Assembly: GCA_019114415.1 (NCBI GenBank)
Contig: DXFO01000014.1
Location: 1-51,201, forward strand
Source: Candidatus Gemmiger faecavium
Lineage (GTDB): Bacteria > Bacillota > Clostridia > Oscillospirales > Ruminococcaceae
DNA length: 51,201 nucleotides
Direction: 5' to 3'
The translations under genes and the position numbers were made by a program. Shown piece after piece: positions 8,521 to 17,229 of the stretch; position 1 is the first letter of the stretch, and the number at the start of each line of letters is the position of its first letter. The notes under the pieces were generated by a model. The model was not told the DNA's origin and did no database searches. It worked only from the letters and a program-made list of their open reading frames with translations.

Positions 8521-9069
8521 TTACAGGATCTTGCGGTGGTTTTTGACCCGCAGGGTGTTGTACGCCTGCAGCAGATGGACTCCATACCAGATCAGCCCCA
8601 GGGAAAACACCACGAACACCACCGCCCCTGCCGTGTTCAGCGGCACAAGATCGGGCAGCGCCGTCTGGGCAAACAGCAGAACCGTCTGGGCGGCCAGCAA
8701 TACCGCCAGAGCGGGACGCAGCAGGCGGTGTTTTGCGGTGTAGGCTTCATCGTTCAAAAGCTGTTCCGCGGCGGTCAGTGTGACCCAGACCCCGGCCAGC
8801 ACCAGCCACAGGTCGGCGGAGCGCAGCACCGGGCGCAGCCAACCGCCGTCCTCCATGCCGCAGAGCAGCAGTTCCAGCACAAACTGGCCGCAGTACGCCA
8901 CAAGAGCCAGGCGGCACCGTGCCCCCAGCACCGCCGCCCCCAGGCCCGCCAGCACGGTCAGGGTGACTTCAGCAGTGGAACTGGTCCCCTGCACCCCCAG
9001 CAGCGCACGGCCGATGGCCGCCACTCCCAGCAAAAGAAAGCCCAGCGCAGGACGGTTGTTTTTATCCAT
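8521..9069 (-). CDS. Small polytopic membrane protein of unknown function
   Basis: A protein of 182 residues with about five hydrophobic helices and a basic C-terminus (VKNHRKIL). I recognise no family. The start at 9069 follows GGAGG; the longer upstream frame overlaps the promoter region and is not used. It is a single-gene unit with its own promoter and shares a terminator with trxB. Its promoter lies close to that of the divergent aminotransferase gene, which may allow shared control. Confidence 0.75.
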   Translation of the reverse strand: MDKNNRPALGFLLLGVAAIGRALLGVQGTSSTAEVTLTVLAGLGAAVLGARCRLALVAYCGQFVLELLLCGMEDGGWLRPVLRSADLWLVLAGVWVTLTAAEQLLNDEAYTAKHRLLRPALAVLLAAQTVLLFAQTALPDLVPLNTAGAVVFVVFSLGLIWYGVHLLQAYNTLRVKNHRKIL

Positions 9070-9104
9070 AAATCTTATCCTCCGTGCATCATCGGTCTTT
9101 TGTG

Positions 9105-9133
9105 ATTGTAACATGCCTAACAGCGCGCTGCAA
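9105..9133 (-). promoter_or_regulatory. Promoter of the 8521-9069 gene
   Basis: The minus strand has TTGCAG (9133-9128), a 17-base spacer and TACAAT (9110-9105). Confidence 0.65.
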
Positions 9134-9151
9134 TACTGTGCGAATTTCATC

Positions 9152-9180
9152 TTGCATCCGGGCGGCCGGACTGCTACAAT
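9152..9180 (+). promoter_or_regulatory. Promoter of the aminotransferase gene
   Basis: TTGCAT (9152-9157), a 17-base GC-rich spacer and TACAAT (9175-9180). It is back to back with the divergent promoter at 9105-9133. Confidence 0.65.
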
Positions 9181-9253
9181 GAAATTTATGCAGTATGCCT
9201 GACCGCGCAGCGGCATAAATCGGGCATTTGCAGCTTGTGAGGGGGTTATGAAT

Positions 9254-10420
9254 ATGCAGTTTTCCAAACGTCTGGACCTGTTCGGGCCCGAGATCTTCGC
9301 CGCGCTCAACGACAAAAAGGTCGAGCTGGAACAGCAGGGCAAGGCTTTGTACAATCTTTCGGTGGGCACGCCCGACTTTCCGCCCGCACCGCACATCAAG
9401 CAGGCGCTCATTGACGCCGCCCAGTCGGACGAGAACTGGAAGTACAGCCTGCGGGACATCCCCGAACTGCTGGAGGCGGTCTGCGCCTACTACCAGCGCC
9501 GCTTCGGCGTGGAGGGGCTGACCCCCGACCAGGTCATGAGCTTTTCCGGCAGTCAGGACGGCATCGGCCACCTTGGCATGGCCCTGTGCAACGACGGCGA
9601 CCTGGTGCTTCTGCCCGACCCCTGCTACCCTGTCTTTATGACCGGCTCCATGCTGGGCGGCGCCGAACCCTGGTACTATCACCTGACCAAAGAGAACAAC
9701 TTCCTGCCCGACGTCTCCACCATCCCCGACGAGGTGGCCGACCGGGCCAAGTACATGCTGGTCTCCCTGCCCGCCAACCCGGTGGGCAGCGTGGGCAGCC
9801 CCGAACTCTATCAGGAGATCGTGGATTTCTGCCGCAAGCACGACATTCTTCTCGTCCATGACAACGCATACAGCGACATCATCTTTGACGGCAAGGTGGG
9901 CGGCAGTGTTTTCAACACTCCCGGGGCCGAGGAGGTCGCCGTGGAGTTCTTCAGCCTGAGCAAGAGCTTCAACGTCACCGGCGCCCGCGTCAGCTTCCTG
10001 GTGGGACGCCGGGATGTGGTGGCCGCCTGCAAAAAGCTGCGCACCCAGATCGACTTCGGTATGTTCCTGCCCATCCAGAAGGCTGCCATCGCCGCTCTGA
10101 CCGGCCCGCTGGACAGCGTCAAGGCCCAGTGCGCCGAGTACCAGCGCCGCCGGGACGCTCTGTGCGGCGGCCTGCGGGGCATCGGCTGGAACGTTCCCGA
10201 CAGCCACGGCAGCATGTTCGTCTGGGCGCCCCTGCCCGCCGGCTATACCAACAGCATGGCCTTCTGCATGGACCTGATCGACAAGGCCGGGGTCATCTGC
10301 ACCCCCGGCTCCAGCTTCGGACCTTCCGGGGAAGGCTACGTACGCTTCGCCCTGACCATGCCGGTGGAGCGCATCCAGGCCGCCGTCCAGGCCATCGCCA
10401 AGAGCGGCATCCTGGGCTGA
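9254..10420 (+). CDS. Class I/II pyridoxal-phosphate aminotransferase
   Basis: A fold-type I aminotransferase of 388 residues from the ATG at 9254. An in-frame ATG at 9248 exists but sits only two bases from GAGGGGG, so the second ATG has better spacing. The PLP lysine lies in FSLSKSFNVTGAR (Lys237 in this numbering). The aspartate that contacts the PLP pyridine nitrogen lies in LVHDNAYSD. The usual NNPTG loop is LPANPVGS. It resembles the LL-diaminopimelate/alanine aminotransferase branch, but the amino-acid substrate cannot be decided. A terminator follows, so it is monocistronic. Confidence 0.88.
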   Translation: MQFSKRLDLFGPEIFAALNDKKVELEQQGKALYNLSVGTPDFPPAPHIKQALIDAAQSDENWKYSLRDIPELLEAVCAYYQRRFGVEGLTPDQVMSFSGSQDGIGHLGMALCNDGDLVLLPDPCYPVFMTGSMLGGAEPWYYHLTKENNFLPDVSTIPDEVADRAKYMLVSLPANPVGSVGSPELYQEIVDFCRKHDILLVHDNAYSDIIFDGKVGGSVFNTPGAEEVAVEFFSLSKSFNVTGARVSFLVGRRDVVAACKKLRTQIDFGMFLPIQKAAIAALTGPLDSVKAQCAEYQRRRDALCGGLRGIGWNVPDSHGSMFVWAPLPAGYTNSMAFCMDLIDKAGVICTPGSSFGPSGEGYVRFALTMPVERIQAAVQAIAKSGILG

Positions 10421-10445
10421 GGTATTGAATCCTTCATAAACATCC

Positions 10446-10483
10446 AACACTCCTGCCGGAGTCTCCGGCGGGAGTGTTTTTTT
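10446..10483 (+). terminator. Intrinsic terminator of the aminotransferase gene
   Basis: ACACTCCTGCCGGA pairs with TCCGGCGGGAGTGT, followed by a T-run. Confidence 0.93.
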
Positions 10484-10546
10484 GCATCTTGCCCAAAACT
10501 GCCGCATAAAATTTGTGAACATTTTTGAAATTCTTGGTCCCACCTC

Positions 10547-10574
10547 TTGCATCCGGGCGCGGGCGGGATATAAT
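10547..10574 (+). promoter_or_regulatory. Promoter of the MarR-ABC exporter operon
   Basis: TTGCAT (10547-10552), a 16-base GC-rich spacer and a consensus TATAAT (10569-10574). Confidence 0.75.
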
Positions 10575-10590
10575 GTTGCATACGAGAGAT

Positions 10591-10625
10591 ACTTAACGCA
10601 CGTTAAATTTTATCAACAGTTAAGT
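10591..10625 (+). promoter_or_regulatory. Candidate MarR operator
   Basis: A 6-2-6 palindrome TTAACGCACGTTAA (10593-10606) lies just after the likely transcription start. A wider pair ACTTAAC (10591-10597) and GTTAAGT (10619-10625) surrounds it. AT-rich palindromes at this position are typical sites for MarR autorepression; binding is inferred. Confidence 0.6.
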
Positions 10626-10649
10626 ATTCCACGGAAAGTTGGTGAGACG

Positions 10650-11168
10650 ATGGAAAACGATCACGCGCTGAGCGACCTTTTGCAGCTGTTCTGGCAGATC
10701 CGCAAGACGGTACAGCGCAGCATCCAGCAGGCCGACCCGGGCAATCCCCGGGGGGATATCGCCATGCTGGAGCGGCTGCACTATGTCATCCGGCAGAGCG
10801 GGCAGGACGGCGCGGTGCCGGTGTCGGCTCTGGCAGAGCGTCTGCGCATGCTGCCGCCGGCAGTCTCCCGCACCCTGCGTCAGCTGGAGGACAACGGCCT
10901 GGTGGAGCGCATCCACGACCCCGCCGATCACCGCCGGGCACTGGTGCGTCTGACGGAAAAAGGCGAACAGATCCGCCTTCAGGCCGAGGACCGGATGCGG
11001 GACTACATGCACCGGGTCATCGACCGTGTGGGGGAGGAAACCTTTACCCGCATGCTGGCCGACCTGACCACCTGGGAACAGGCCATGCAGGCCGAGCTGG
11101 ACCAGACGCCTGACACCCCGGCCCCGGAGAGCGCGCAGTCCAAACATTCCCGCGCTCACGAAATCTGA
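10650..11168 (+). CDS. MarR-family transcriptional regulator
   Basis: A winged-helix regulator of 172 residues. The recognition segment is around residues 67-90 (LAERLRMLPPAVSRTLRQLE), followed by the beta-wing with DPADHRRALVRLTEKG. MarR dimers usually repress efflux genes and release DNA on binding a toxic ligand. The start at 10650 lies downstream of the promoter and palindrome; the longer frame would begin before the promoter. It sits 20 bases before the ABC exporter genes and almost surely controls them. Confidence 0.92.
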   Translation: MENDHALSDLLQLFWQIRKTVQRSIQQADPGNPRGDIAMLERLHYVIRQSGQDGAVPVSALAERLRMLPPAVSRTLRQLEDNGLVERIHDPADHRRALVRLTEKGEQIRLQAEDRMRDYMHRVIDRVGEETFTRMLADLTTWEQAMQAELDQTPDTPAPESAQSKHSRAHEI

Positions 11169-11188
11169 TTTGTAAGGAGGAATGTCTC

Positions 11189-13408
11189 ATGCTCAATATT
11201 TTCCGCAACCTGGGCAAACATTGGGCCGCCTGCCTGGCTGTGGTCGCGCTGCTGATCGTACAGGCAAGCTGTGACCTGGCTCTGCCGGGATACACGTCGG
11301 ACATCGTCGACGTGGGCATCCAGCAGGGCGGCGTAGACAGTGCCCTGCCCGACACCCTGCGCGATACCACGCTGCAGGCTTTGAAGATCCTGATGTCCGA
11401 CGAGGAGGCTGCGGCCCTGGAAGCCGCCTACGCCCCCGCCGACGAAAACGGCGTCCGCGCCCTGCTGGACACCGCCGACACCGAAGCTCTGGCTTCCAGC
11501 CTGACCATGCCCGATGTAGCCCTGTATATGGCTGCTGCGGCCCAGTCGGCCCAGCGTCAGGGGGTGGACACCGCCCTGCCCGAGCCTCAGGACCTGGACA
11601 CCGCTGCCGCCATGGTCAGCGCCGCGGCGGCGCAGCCCGGTTTTGACCACCAGGCCATGCTGGACCAGATGGCTTCCGCCCAGGAAAACCTGGCCCCCGA
11701 TACCGAGAACACCCTGGCCTCCCAGGCGGTGCAGCTGGTCCGGCTGGAATACCAGGCCCAGGGCATCGACGGTGACGTGCAGATGTCCTACCTGCTCTCC
11801 ACCGGCGGCCAGATGCTTCTGTACAGCCTGCTCATGGTAGCTGCCGCCGTATCGGTGGGCTTCATCGCCTCCCGGGTGTCGGCGGCCATCGGCCGCGATC
11901 TGCGCCGCCAGGTGTTCAGCAAGGTCGTCTCCTTCTCCAATGCAGAGACCGACCGCTTCTCCACCGCCTCCCTCATCACCCGCACCACCAACGACATCCA
12001 GCAGGTGCAGCAGACCTCCGTCATGCTGCTGCGCATCGTGGCCTACGCCCCCATCCTGGGCATCGGCGGCATCATCCGGGTGGCCGGTACCGCCACCGGG
12101 CTGTCCTGGATCATCGTGCTGGCTGTGGTGCTGCTTATGGGCATCGTCTTTGTGCTGATGCAGGTGGCCCTGCCCAAGTTCAAGCTGATGCAGACCCTGG
12201 TGGACCGCCTGAACCTGGTCAGCCGGGAAATTCTGACCGGCATCATGCCCATCCGGGCGTTCTCCCGCGAAAAGTACGAGGAAGAGCGCTTTGACGCCGC
12301 CAGCAAGGACCTCATGCGCACCCAGCTGTTCACCAACCGGGTCATGACCTTCATGATGCCCACCATGATGCTCATCATGAACGGCACCACCCTGCTCATC
12401 GTCTGGTTCGGCGGGCATGCCATGGCGGAAAGCGGCATGCAGATCGGCGACCTCATCGCTTTCATCACCTACACCATGCAGATCGTCATGTCCTTCCTCA
12501 TGCTGACGGTCATTTCCATCATGCTACCCCGTGCGGGCGTGGCCGCCGACCGTATCCAGGAAGTGCTGGACACCGAGCCGGTCATTGAGGACCCCAAACC
12601 CGCAGCCCTGCCCGCCGGGCTGGACCGCAAGGACTGGAAGGGCGTCGTCCGCTTCGACCATGTCCACTTCCGCTACCCCGGCGCCGACGAGGACGCCCTG
12701 ACCGACATCGACTTTACCGCCGAGCCGGGCAAGACCACCGCCATCATCGGTGCCACCGGCTGTGGCAAGTCCACCCTGCTCAACCTGATCCCCCGCTTCT
12801 ACGATGCCACCCAGGGCAGCGTGACACTGGACGGCGTGGACATCCGGGACATTCCCCAGCAGACGCTGCGCGCCCAGCTGGGCTATGTGCCCCAGAAAGG
12901 CGTGCTCTTCTCCGGCACCATTGAGAGTAACCTGAAATTCGGCGGCAGCTTCATCACCGACGACGACATGCATCAGGCTGCCGACATTGCCCAGGCCACC
13001 GACTTCATCACCGCCAAGACCGAGGGCTTTGAAAGCCCCATCGCCCAGGGCGGCACCAACGTGTCCGGCGGCCAGAAGCAGCGCCTGTCCATCGCCCGGG
13101 CCATCGCCAAGGCCCCCAAGGTCTATCTGTTCGACGATAGTTTCTCCGCCCTCGACTACAAGACCGACGTGGCCCTGCGCCGGGCCCTGCGGGAAAAGAC
13201 CGGCGACTCCACCGTTATCATCGTGGCGCAGCGCATCTCCACGGTGCTGCACGCCGACCAGATCCTGGTGCTGGACGAAGGCCGCATCGTCGGCCGGGGC
13301 CGCCACAGCGAGCTGATGGAGACCTGTCCCGAGTACCAGGAGATCGCAAAGAGCCAGCTGAGCCAGAAAGAGCTGGGCATCAACCATACGGAAGGCGGTG
13401 AATCCTGA
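11189..13408 (+). CDS. ABC exporter half-transporter, degenerate-site subunit
   Basis: A fused permease-ATPase of 739 residues. Walker A GATGCGKST lies near residue 520 and the signature NVSGGQ near 625. Walker B reads YLFDDSFSALD near 645, so the catalytic glutamate is an aspartate. The switch histidine is glutamine (VAQRIST). This is the pattern of the non-hydrolysing half of heterodimeric exporters such as BmrC or TM287. Between the first and second membrane helices there is an unusual insertion of about 160 residues (about 37-200), rich in alanine, aspartate and glutamine, probably outside the cell. The stop overlaps the start of the partner gene by one base. Confidence 0.93.
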   Translation: MLNIFRNLGKHWAACLAVVALLIVQASCDLALPGYTSDIVDVGIQQGGVDSALPDTLRDTTLQALKILMSDEEAAALEAAYAPADENGVRALLDTADTEALASSLTMPDVALYMAAAAQSAQRQGVDTALPEPQDLDTAAAMVSAAAAQPGFDHQAMLDQMASAQENLAPDTENTLASQAVQLVRLEYQAQGIDGDVQMSYLLSTGGQMLLYSLLMVAAAVSVGFIASRVSAAIGRDLRRQVFSKVVSFSNAETDRFSTASLITRTTNDIQQVQQTSVMLLRIVAYAPILGIGGIIRVAGTATGLSWIIVLAVVLLMGIVFVLMQVALPKFKLMQTLVDRLNLVSREILTGIMPIRAFSREKYEEERFDAASKDLMRTQLFTNRVMTFMMPTMMLIMNGTTLLIVWFGGHAMAESGMQIGDLIAFITYTMQIVMSFLMLTVISIMLPRAGVAADRIQEVLDTEPVIEDPKPAALPAGLDRKDWKGVVRFDHVHFRYPGADEDALTDIDFTAEPGKTTAIIGATGCGKSTLLNLIPRFYDATQGSVTLDGVDIRDIPQQTLRAQLGYVPQKGVLFSGTIESNLKFGGSFITDDDMHQAADIAQATDFITAKTEGFESPIAQGGTNVSGGQKQRLSIARAIAKAPKVYLFDDSFSALDYKTDVALRRALREKTGDSTVIIVAQRISTVLHADQILVLDEGRIVGRGRHSELMETCPEYQEIAKSQLSQKELGINHTEGGES

Positions 13409-15243
13409 TGGCACAACCTGTAAGACGCGGTCCTATGGGCCACGGCCCCGGCGCCGTGGAAAAGCCCAAGGACCTGACCGGCACTCTGCGCCGTCTTTTG
13501 AACGCGCTGGGCAAATACCGCACGGCTTTCTTTGCCGTTCTGGTGTTTGCGGCGCTGTCTACCATTTTCAACATTGCAGGCCCCAAGATCCTGGCCAAGG
13601 CCACCACCGCCCTGGCCACCGGCTGGTACGCCATGATCACCGGCACCGGCAGCATCGACTTTGCCTATATCGGCAGGATTTTGCTGATTTTGCTGGGGAT
13701 GTATCTTTTGTCCGCCGGGTTCAGCTTTATCCAGGGCTGGCTGATGAGCGGCATGTCCCAGCGGCTGTGCTATGACTTCCGCCGCCAGATCTCGGAAAAG
13801 ATCAACCGCCTGCCCCTCTCCTACTTTGAAAAGCGCACCGTGGGCGAGGTTCTGAGCCGTATCACCAACGACATCGACACCCTGGGCCAGAGCCTGAACC
13901 AGAGCGTCACCCAGCTCATCACCAGCATCACCACCATGATCGGCGTGCTCATCATGATGCTGTCCATCAGCCCCCAGATGACCCTCATCGCCCTGCTCAT
14001 CCTGCCGGTGTCCGTCATTCTGGTGCTTTTGGTGGTCCGCTTCAGCCAGCGGTACTTCAAGGACCAGCAGAACTACCTGGGCGTGGTCAACGGCCAGGTG
14101 GAGGAGATCTATTCCGGCCACAACGTGGTCAAGGCTTTCAACCGGGAGCAGGCCGTGCTTCAGGACTTTTCCAAGGCCAACAACAAGCTGTTTGACTCCG
14201 CCTGGAAGAGCCAGTTCCTCTCCGGCCTGATGATGCCCGTCATGACCTTTGTGGGCAACCTGGGCTACGTGGCCGTGGCCGTGGCGGGCAGCATCCTGGC
14301 CGCCGCGGGGACCATCACCATCGGCGAGATCCAGGCGTTCATCCAGTACGTCAAGAACTTCACCCAGCCCATCCAGCAGCTGGCCCAGGTGTCCAACATG
14401 CTCCAGAGCATGGCCGCCGTAGCCGAGCGCGTCTTTGAATTCCTGGGCGAGGAGGAGGAAGACCAGCAGGCCGATCCCGCCCGCCGTGCCGACCCTGCCA
14501 TCATCGACGGCCATGTCCGCTTCGATCATGTCAAGTTCGGCTACACCCCCGACAAGACCATCATCCACGACTTTACCTGCGACGTGAAGCCCGGCCAGAA
14601 GGTGGCCATCGTGGGTCCCACCGGCGCAGGCAAGACCACCATGGTCAAGCTGCTCATGCGCTTCTACGACGTGGATTCCGGCGCCATCCTGCTCAACGGC
14701 CACAACGTCAGGGACTTTGACCGCAGCGCCCTGCGGGAAGGCTTCGGCATGGTATTGCAGGACACCTGGCTGTTCAAGGGCACCATCATGGAGAACATCC
14801 GCTATGGCCGTCTGGACGCCACCGACGAGGAGGTCATCGCCGCGGCCAAGGCTGCCCACGCCGACCACTTTATCCGCACCCTGCCGGGCGGCTACCAGAT
14901 GGAACTGAACGAGGATGCTTCCAACGTGAGCCAGGGCCAGAAGCAGCTGTTGACCATTGCCCGGGCCATCCTGGCCGACAACCGCATCCTGATCCTGGAC
15001 GAAGCCACCAGCTCGGTGGATACCCGTACCGAGCAGCGCATCCAGAAAGCCATGGACAACCTGATGCGGGGCCGCACCAGCTTTGTCATCGCCCACCGGC
15101 TGTCCACCATCAAGGACGCCGACCTCATTCTGGTCATGCGGGACGGCGACATCGTGGAGCAGGGCACCCACGACGAACTGCTGGCCCAGGGCGGTTTCTA
15201 TGCCGACCTGTACAACAGCCAGTTTGAGGACGTCACCGCCTGA
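13408..15243 (+). CDS. ABC exporter half-transporter, catalytic subunit
   Basis: A permease-ATPase of 611 residues with six membrane helices. All ATPase motifs are canonical: Walker A GPTGAGKT near 402, signature NVSQGQ near 505, Walker B LILDEATSS near 526 and switch histidine IAHRLST near 560. It should pair with the preceding degenerate subunit to form one consensus ATP site. The genes overlap as TGATG, implying coupled translation in equal amounts. The substrate (drug, peptide or lipid) is unknown; MarR control favours drug or toxin efflux. Confidence 0.95.
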   Translation: MAQPVRRGPMGHGPGAVEKPKDLTGTLRRLLNALGKYRTAFFAVLVFAALSTIFNIAGPKILAKATTALATGWYAMITGTGSIDFAYIGRILLILLGMYLLSAGFSFIQGWLMSGMSQRLCYDFRRQISEKINRLPLSYFEKRTVGEVLSRITNDIDTLGQSLNQSVTQLITSITTMIGVLIMMLSISPQMTLIALLILPVSVILVLLVVRFSQRYFKDQQNYLGVVNGQVEEIYSGHNVVKAFNREQAVLQDFSKANNKLFDSAWKSQFLSGLMMPVMTFVGNLGYVAVAVAGSILAAAGTITIGEIQAFIQYVKNFTQPIQQLAQVSNMLQSMAAVAERVFEFLGEEEEDQQADPARRADPAIIDGHVRFDHVKFGYTPDKTIIHDFTCDVKPGQKVAIVGPTGAGKTTMVKLLMRFYDVDSGAILLNGHNVRDFDRSALREGFGMVLQDTWLFKGTIMENIRYGRLDATDEEVIAAAKAAHADHFIRTLPGGYQMELNEDASNVSQGQKQLLTIARAILADNRILILDEATSSVDTRTEQRIQKAMDNLMRGRTSFVIAHRLSTIKDADLILVMRDGDIVEQGTHDELLAQGGFYADLYNSQFEDVTA

Positions 15244-15263
15244 TCCGGTTGTTCAGACAAGTT

Positions 15264-15297
15264 TCCCCGGACCTGTTTTCAGGCCCGGGGATTTTTG
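15264..15297 (+). terminator. Terminator of the ABC exporter operon
   Basis: TCCCCGG-A-CCTG pairs with CAGG-C-CCGGGGA around a TTTT loop, followed by a run of five T. Confidence 0.93.
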
Positions 15298-15326
15298 CGG
15301 GCCGGTATGCTGCAGTTCGACAGCCT

Positions 15327-15355
15327 TTGACATCGCAAAAGGGCTGCTGTATACT
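15327..15355 (+). promoter_or_regulatory. Strong SigA promoter of the DUF1275 gene
   Basis: Perfect TTGACA (15327-15332), a 17-base spacer and TATACT (15350-15355). Confidence 0.85.
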
Positions 15356-15370
15356 GTTTGCCGGGAAAGT

Positions 15371-15425
15371 ATGCGGCTGTCATTGGGACACAGCCGCGCG
15401 GGAGCGGAGGCCGTTTTTCCTCCGC
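15371..15425 (+). other. Structured leader upstream of the DUF1275 gene
   Basis: The leader from about 15362 to 15522 is about 160 bases long. It opens with two neat hairpins: GCGGCTGT/ACAGCCGC (15373-15380 with 15390-15397) and GCGGAGG/CCTCCGC (15404-15410 with 15419-15425). I do not recognise a known riboswitch class. It may be regulatory or simply GC-rich. Confidence 0.35.
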
Positions 15426-15522
15426 AAAAGCGGAACAGCACGGGAAAACCAGGGCTTTGCCGTTGAAGCATTCAAGCCCGGGTATCCTTGTGCGGAGCCG
15501 CAAAACAAGGAGGGGGTTCATT

Positions 15523-16251
15523 ATGAACGGCTATTCCATCTCTCTGCCCGCCCAACGGCGGGAGGAAGCGCGGTTTGCCGCGCTGGCCGTCAACGCCGGA
15601 TTTGCAGGCGCTTTCGGCAGTGTGTATTGTTCCCACGTGTTCGCCAACGCACAGACCGGCAACATCATCAGCCTGGCCGCCGAGATCCACAGCGGCGAGT
15701 GGGCAGGTGTTGCCTCCCGCACGGTGGCGGTGGGACTGTTTGTCCTGGGGATCTACTTATCCATCCGCCTGCCCTACCTCTGGTTCGGCGGCGACCAGCG
15801 GCGCTGGAAGCGCTGCTGCCTGCTCATCGAGACTGCCTGCTTTATTTTGCAGGGACTTTTGCCTTTTGAGCTCCTGGCGGGCATCTCCCCGGCCATGTAC
15901 CTGTGGCCGGTGTTCTTTGCCTCGGCATTGCAGTACAACACCTTCACGGCGCTGCACGGCGTGCCGGTGTCCACCCTGTTCACCACCAACAACATCCGCC
16001 AGCTGACCCTCCACGCCACCATCTGGCGGCAGAAAGCCCGGGGTCTGACCCCGGCCTCCCAGGAGGAAGCCCGGCAGGAACGCCGCATCTCGCTGATCTA
16101 CATTGCGGTGTTCATCGCCTTTTTCGGTGGTATTCTGGGTGGGGTCTACCTGACCTACCTGATGGAGACCCGGCTCATGTTCCTGTGCGCGGGCATCCTG
16201 TTCGCGGTGTGGGCCTGGCAGCGCTGGGACGACACCCGCGAATCCGCCTGA
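15523..16251 (+). CDS. DUF1275 (YoaK) family membrane protein
   Basis: A protein of 242 residues with about six membrane helices. The N-terminal segment with SHVFANAQTGNIISLA near residues 38-53 matches the family signature (glycine/threonine-rich, with TGN). The function of DUF1275 is not established; transport has been suggested. The start at 15523 follows a very strong AAGGAGGGGG. It has its own promoter and terminator and an unusually long leader. Confidence 0.88.
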   Translation: MNGYSISLPAQRREEARFAALAVNAGFAGAFGSVYCSHVFANAQTGNIISLAAEIHSGEWAGVASRTVAVGLFVLGIYLSIRLPYLWFGGDQRRWKRCCLLIETACFILQGLLPFELLAGISPAMYLWPVFFASALQYNTFTALHGVPVSTLFTTNNIRQLTLHATIWRQKARGLTPASQEEARQERRISLIYIAVFIAFFGGILGGVYLTYLMETRLMFLCAGILFAVWAWQRWDDTRESA

Positions 16252-16273
16252 GCGATTTCCCTGTCACAACAGC

Positions 16274-16318
16274 AAAAAGCTCCCCTTTCCGTACCCGGAA
16301 AAGGGAGCTTTTGTTTTT
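16274..16318. terminator. Bidirectional terminator between DUF1275 and ZIP genes
   Basis: AAAAAGCTCCC (16274-16284) pairs with GGGAGCTTTT, with a T-run on the plus strand and an A-run on the left for the minus strand. It serves both convergent genes. Confidence 0.93.
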
Positions 16319-16326
16319 GCAATGGT

Positions 16327-17142
16327 TCAGCCCAAAAAGACGTCCAGCATCATCATGACCAGGAAGCCCAGCAGCACGCTGATGGTCCCGGCGTTGGAGT
16401 GTTCGCCAAGACGGGCTTCGGGGATGAGTTCCTCCACCACCACGTAGAGCATGGCACCGGCGGCAAAGGCCAGCAGCCAGGGCATAACGGCCAGCGCCTG
16501 CCCCGCCACCAGCACGATGAGCAGGCCGAACACCGGTTCCACCACGCCGGACAGGGCGCCGCAGACAAAGGCCTTGCCGTTGCTCACGCCCTGGGCCTTG
16601 AGGGGCAGGGACACCGCCGCGCCCTCGGGGAAGTTTTGCAGCGCCATGCCGAGGGCCAGAGCTATGGCCCCGGCCAGCGCCCCCTGGGAGGGGTCTGCCG
16701 CCGCCACCGAGAAGGTCAGGCCCACGGCCATGCCTTCCGGGATATTGTGCAGCGTGACGGCCAGCACGATCATGGTGGTGCGTTTGAGCCGGGCAGGCAG
16801 GCCTTCCGGCTCTTCACTGCCCACATGCAGGTGGGGCATGAGCCGGTCCAGCAGCCAGAGGAAGGCCGCCCCGGCCACAAAGCCGCCGCAGACGGGCAGC
16901 CCCACCGAAAACGCCTTGGGCATGCCGGGCGCGGCCTGCTGTTCGGCCATTTCCATGGCGGGGATGAGCAGGCTCCATACCGAAGCCGCCACCATAACGC
17001 CCGCCGCAAAGCCGAGAAACAGCTTTTGGGTCAGCTGGCCCATCTCTTTTTTGAAGAAAAATACCATGGCGGCGCCCAGAACGGTGGCCAGGCAGGTAAA
17101 CCCGGTCCCCAGCGCCGCGTACAAAAGTTCTTTTTGCAGCAT
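16327..17142 (-). CDS. ZIP-family divalent metal transporter
   Basis: A protein of 271 residues with eight membrane helices, resembling bacterial ZupT/GufA-like zinc and iron importers. The metal-binding helices are clear: HNIPEG in helix IV (about residue 150) and QNFPEG in helix V (about residue 185). The loop between helices III and IV carries HLHVGSEEPE, a short histidine-containing metal-binding stretch. The start at 17142 follows AAAGGAG. It lies 87 bases after cls with no terminator seen, so it may be co-transcribed with it. Confidence 0.92.
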   Translation of the reverse strand: MLQKELLYAALGTGFTCLATVLGAAMVFFFKKEMGQLTQKLFLGFAAGVMVAASVWSLLIPAMEMAEQQAAPGMPKAFSVGLPVCGGFVAGAAFLWLLDRLMPHLHVGSEEPEGLPARLKRTTMIVLAVTLHNIPEGMAVGLTFSVAAADPSQGALAGAIALALGMALQNFPEGAAVSLPLKAQGVSNGKAFVCGALSGVVEPVFGLLIVLVAGQALAVMPWLLAFAAGAMLYVVVEELIPEARLGEHSNAGTISVLLGFLVMMMLDVFLG

Positions 17143-17229
17143 AAGGTCTCCTTTTAGGTCGGTCGAAAGTTCGATGTCGGGAAAAGGTCGGGCCTTGCGC
17201 AAGCCTTGGACAAGAAAAGCCGGCCGCTG

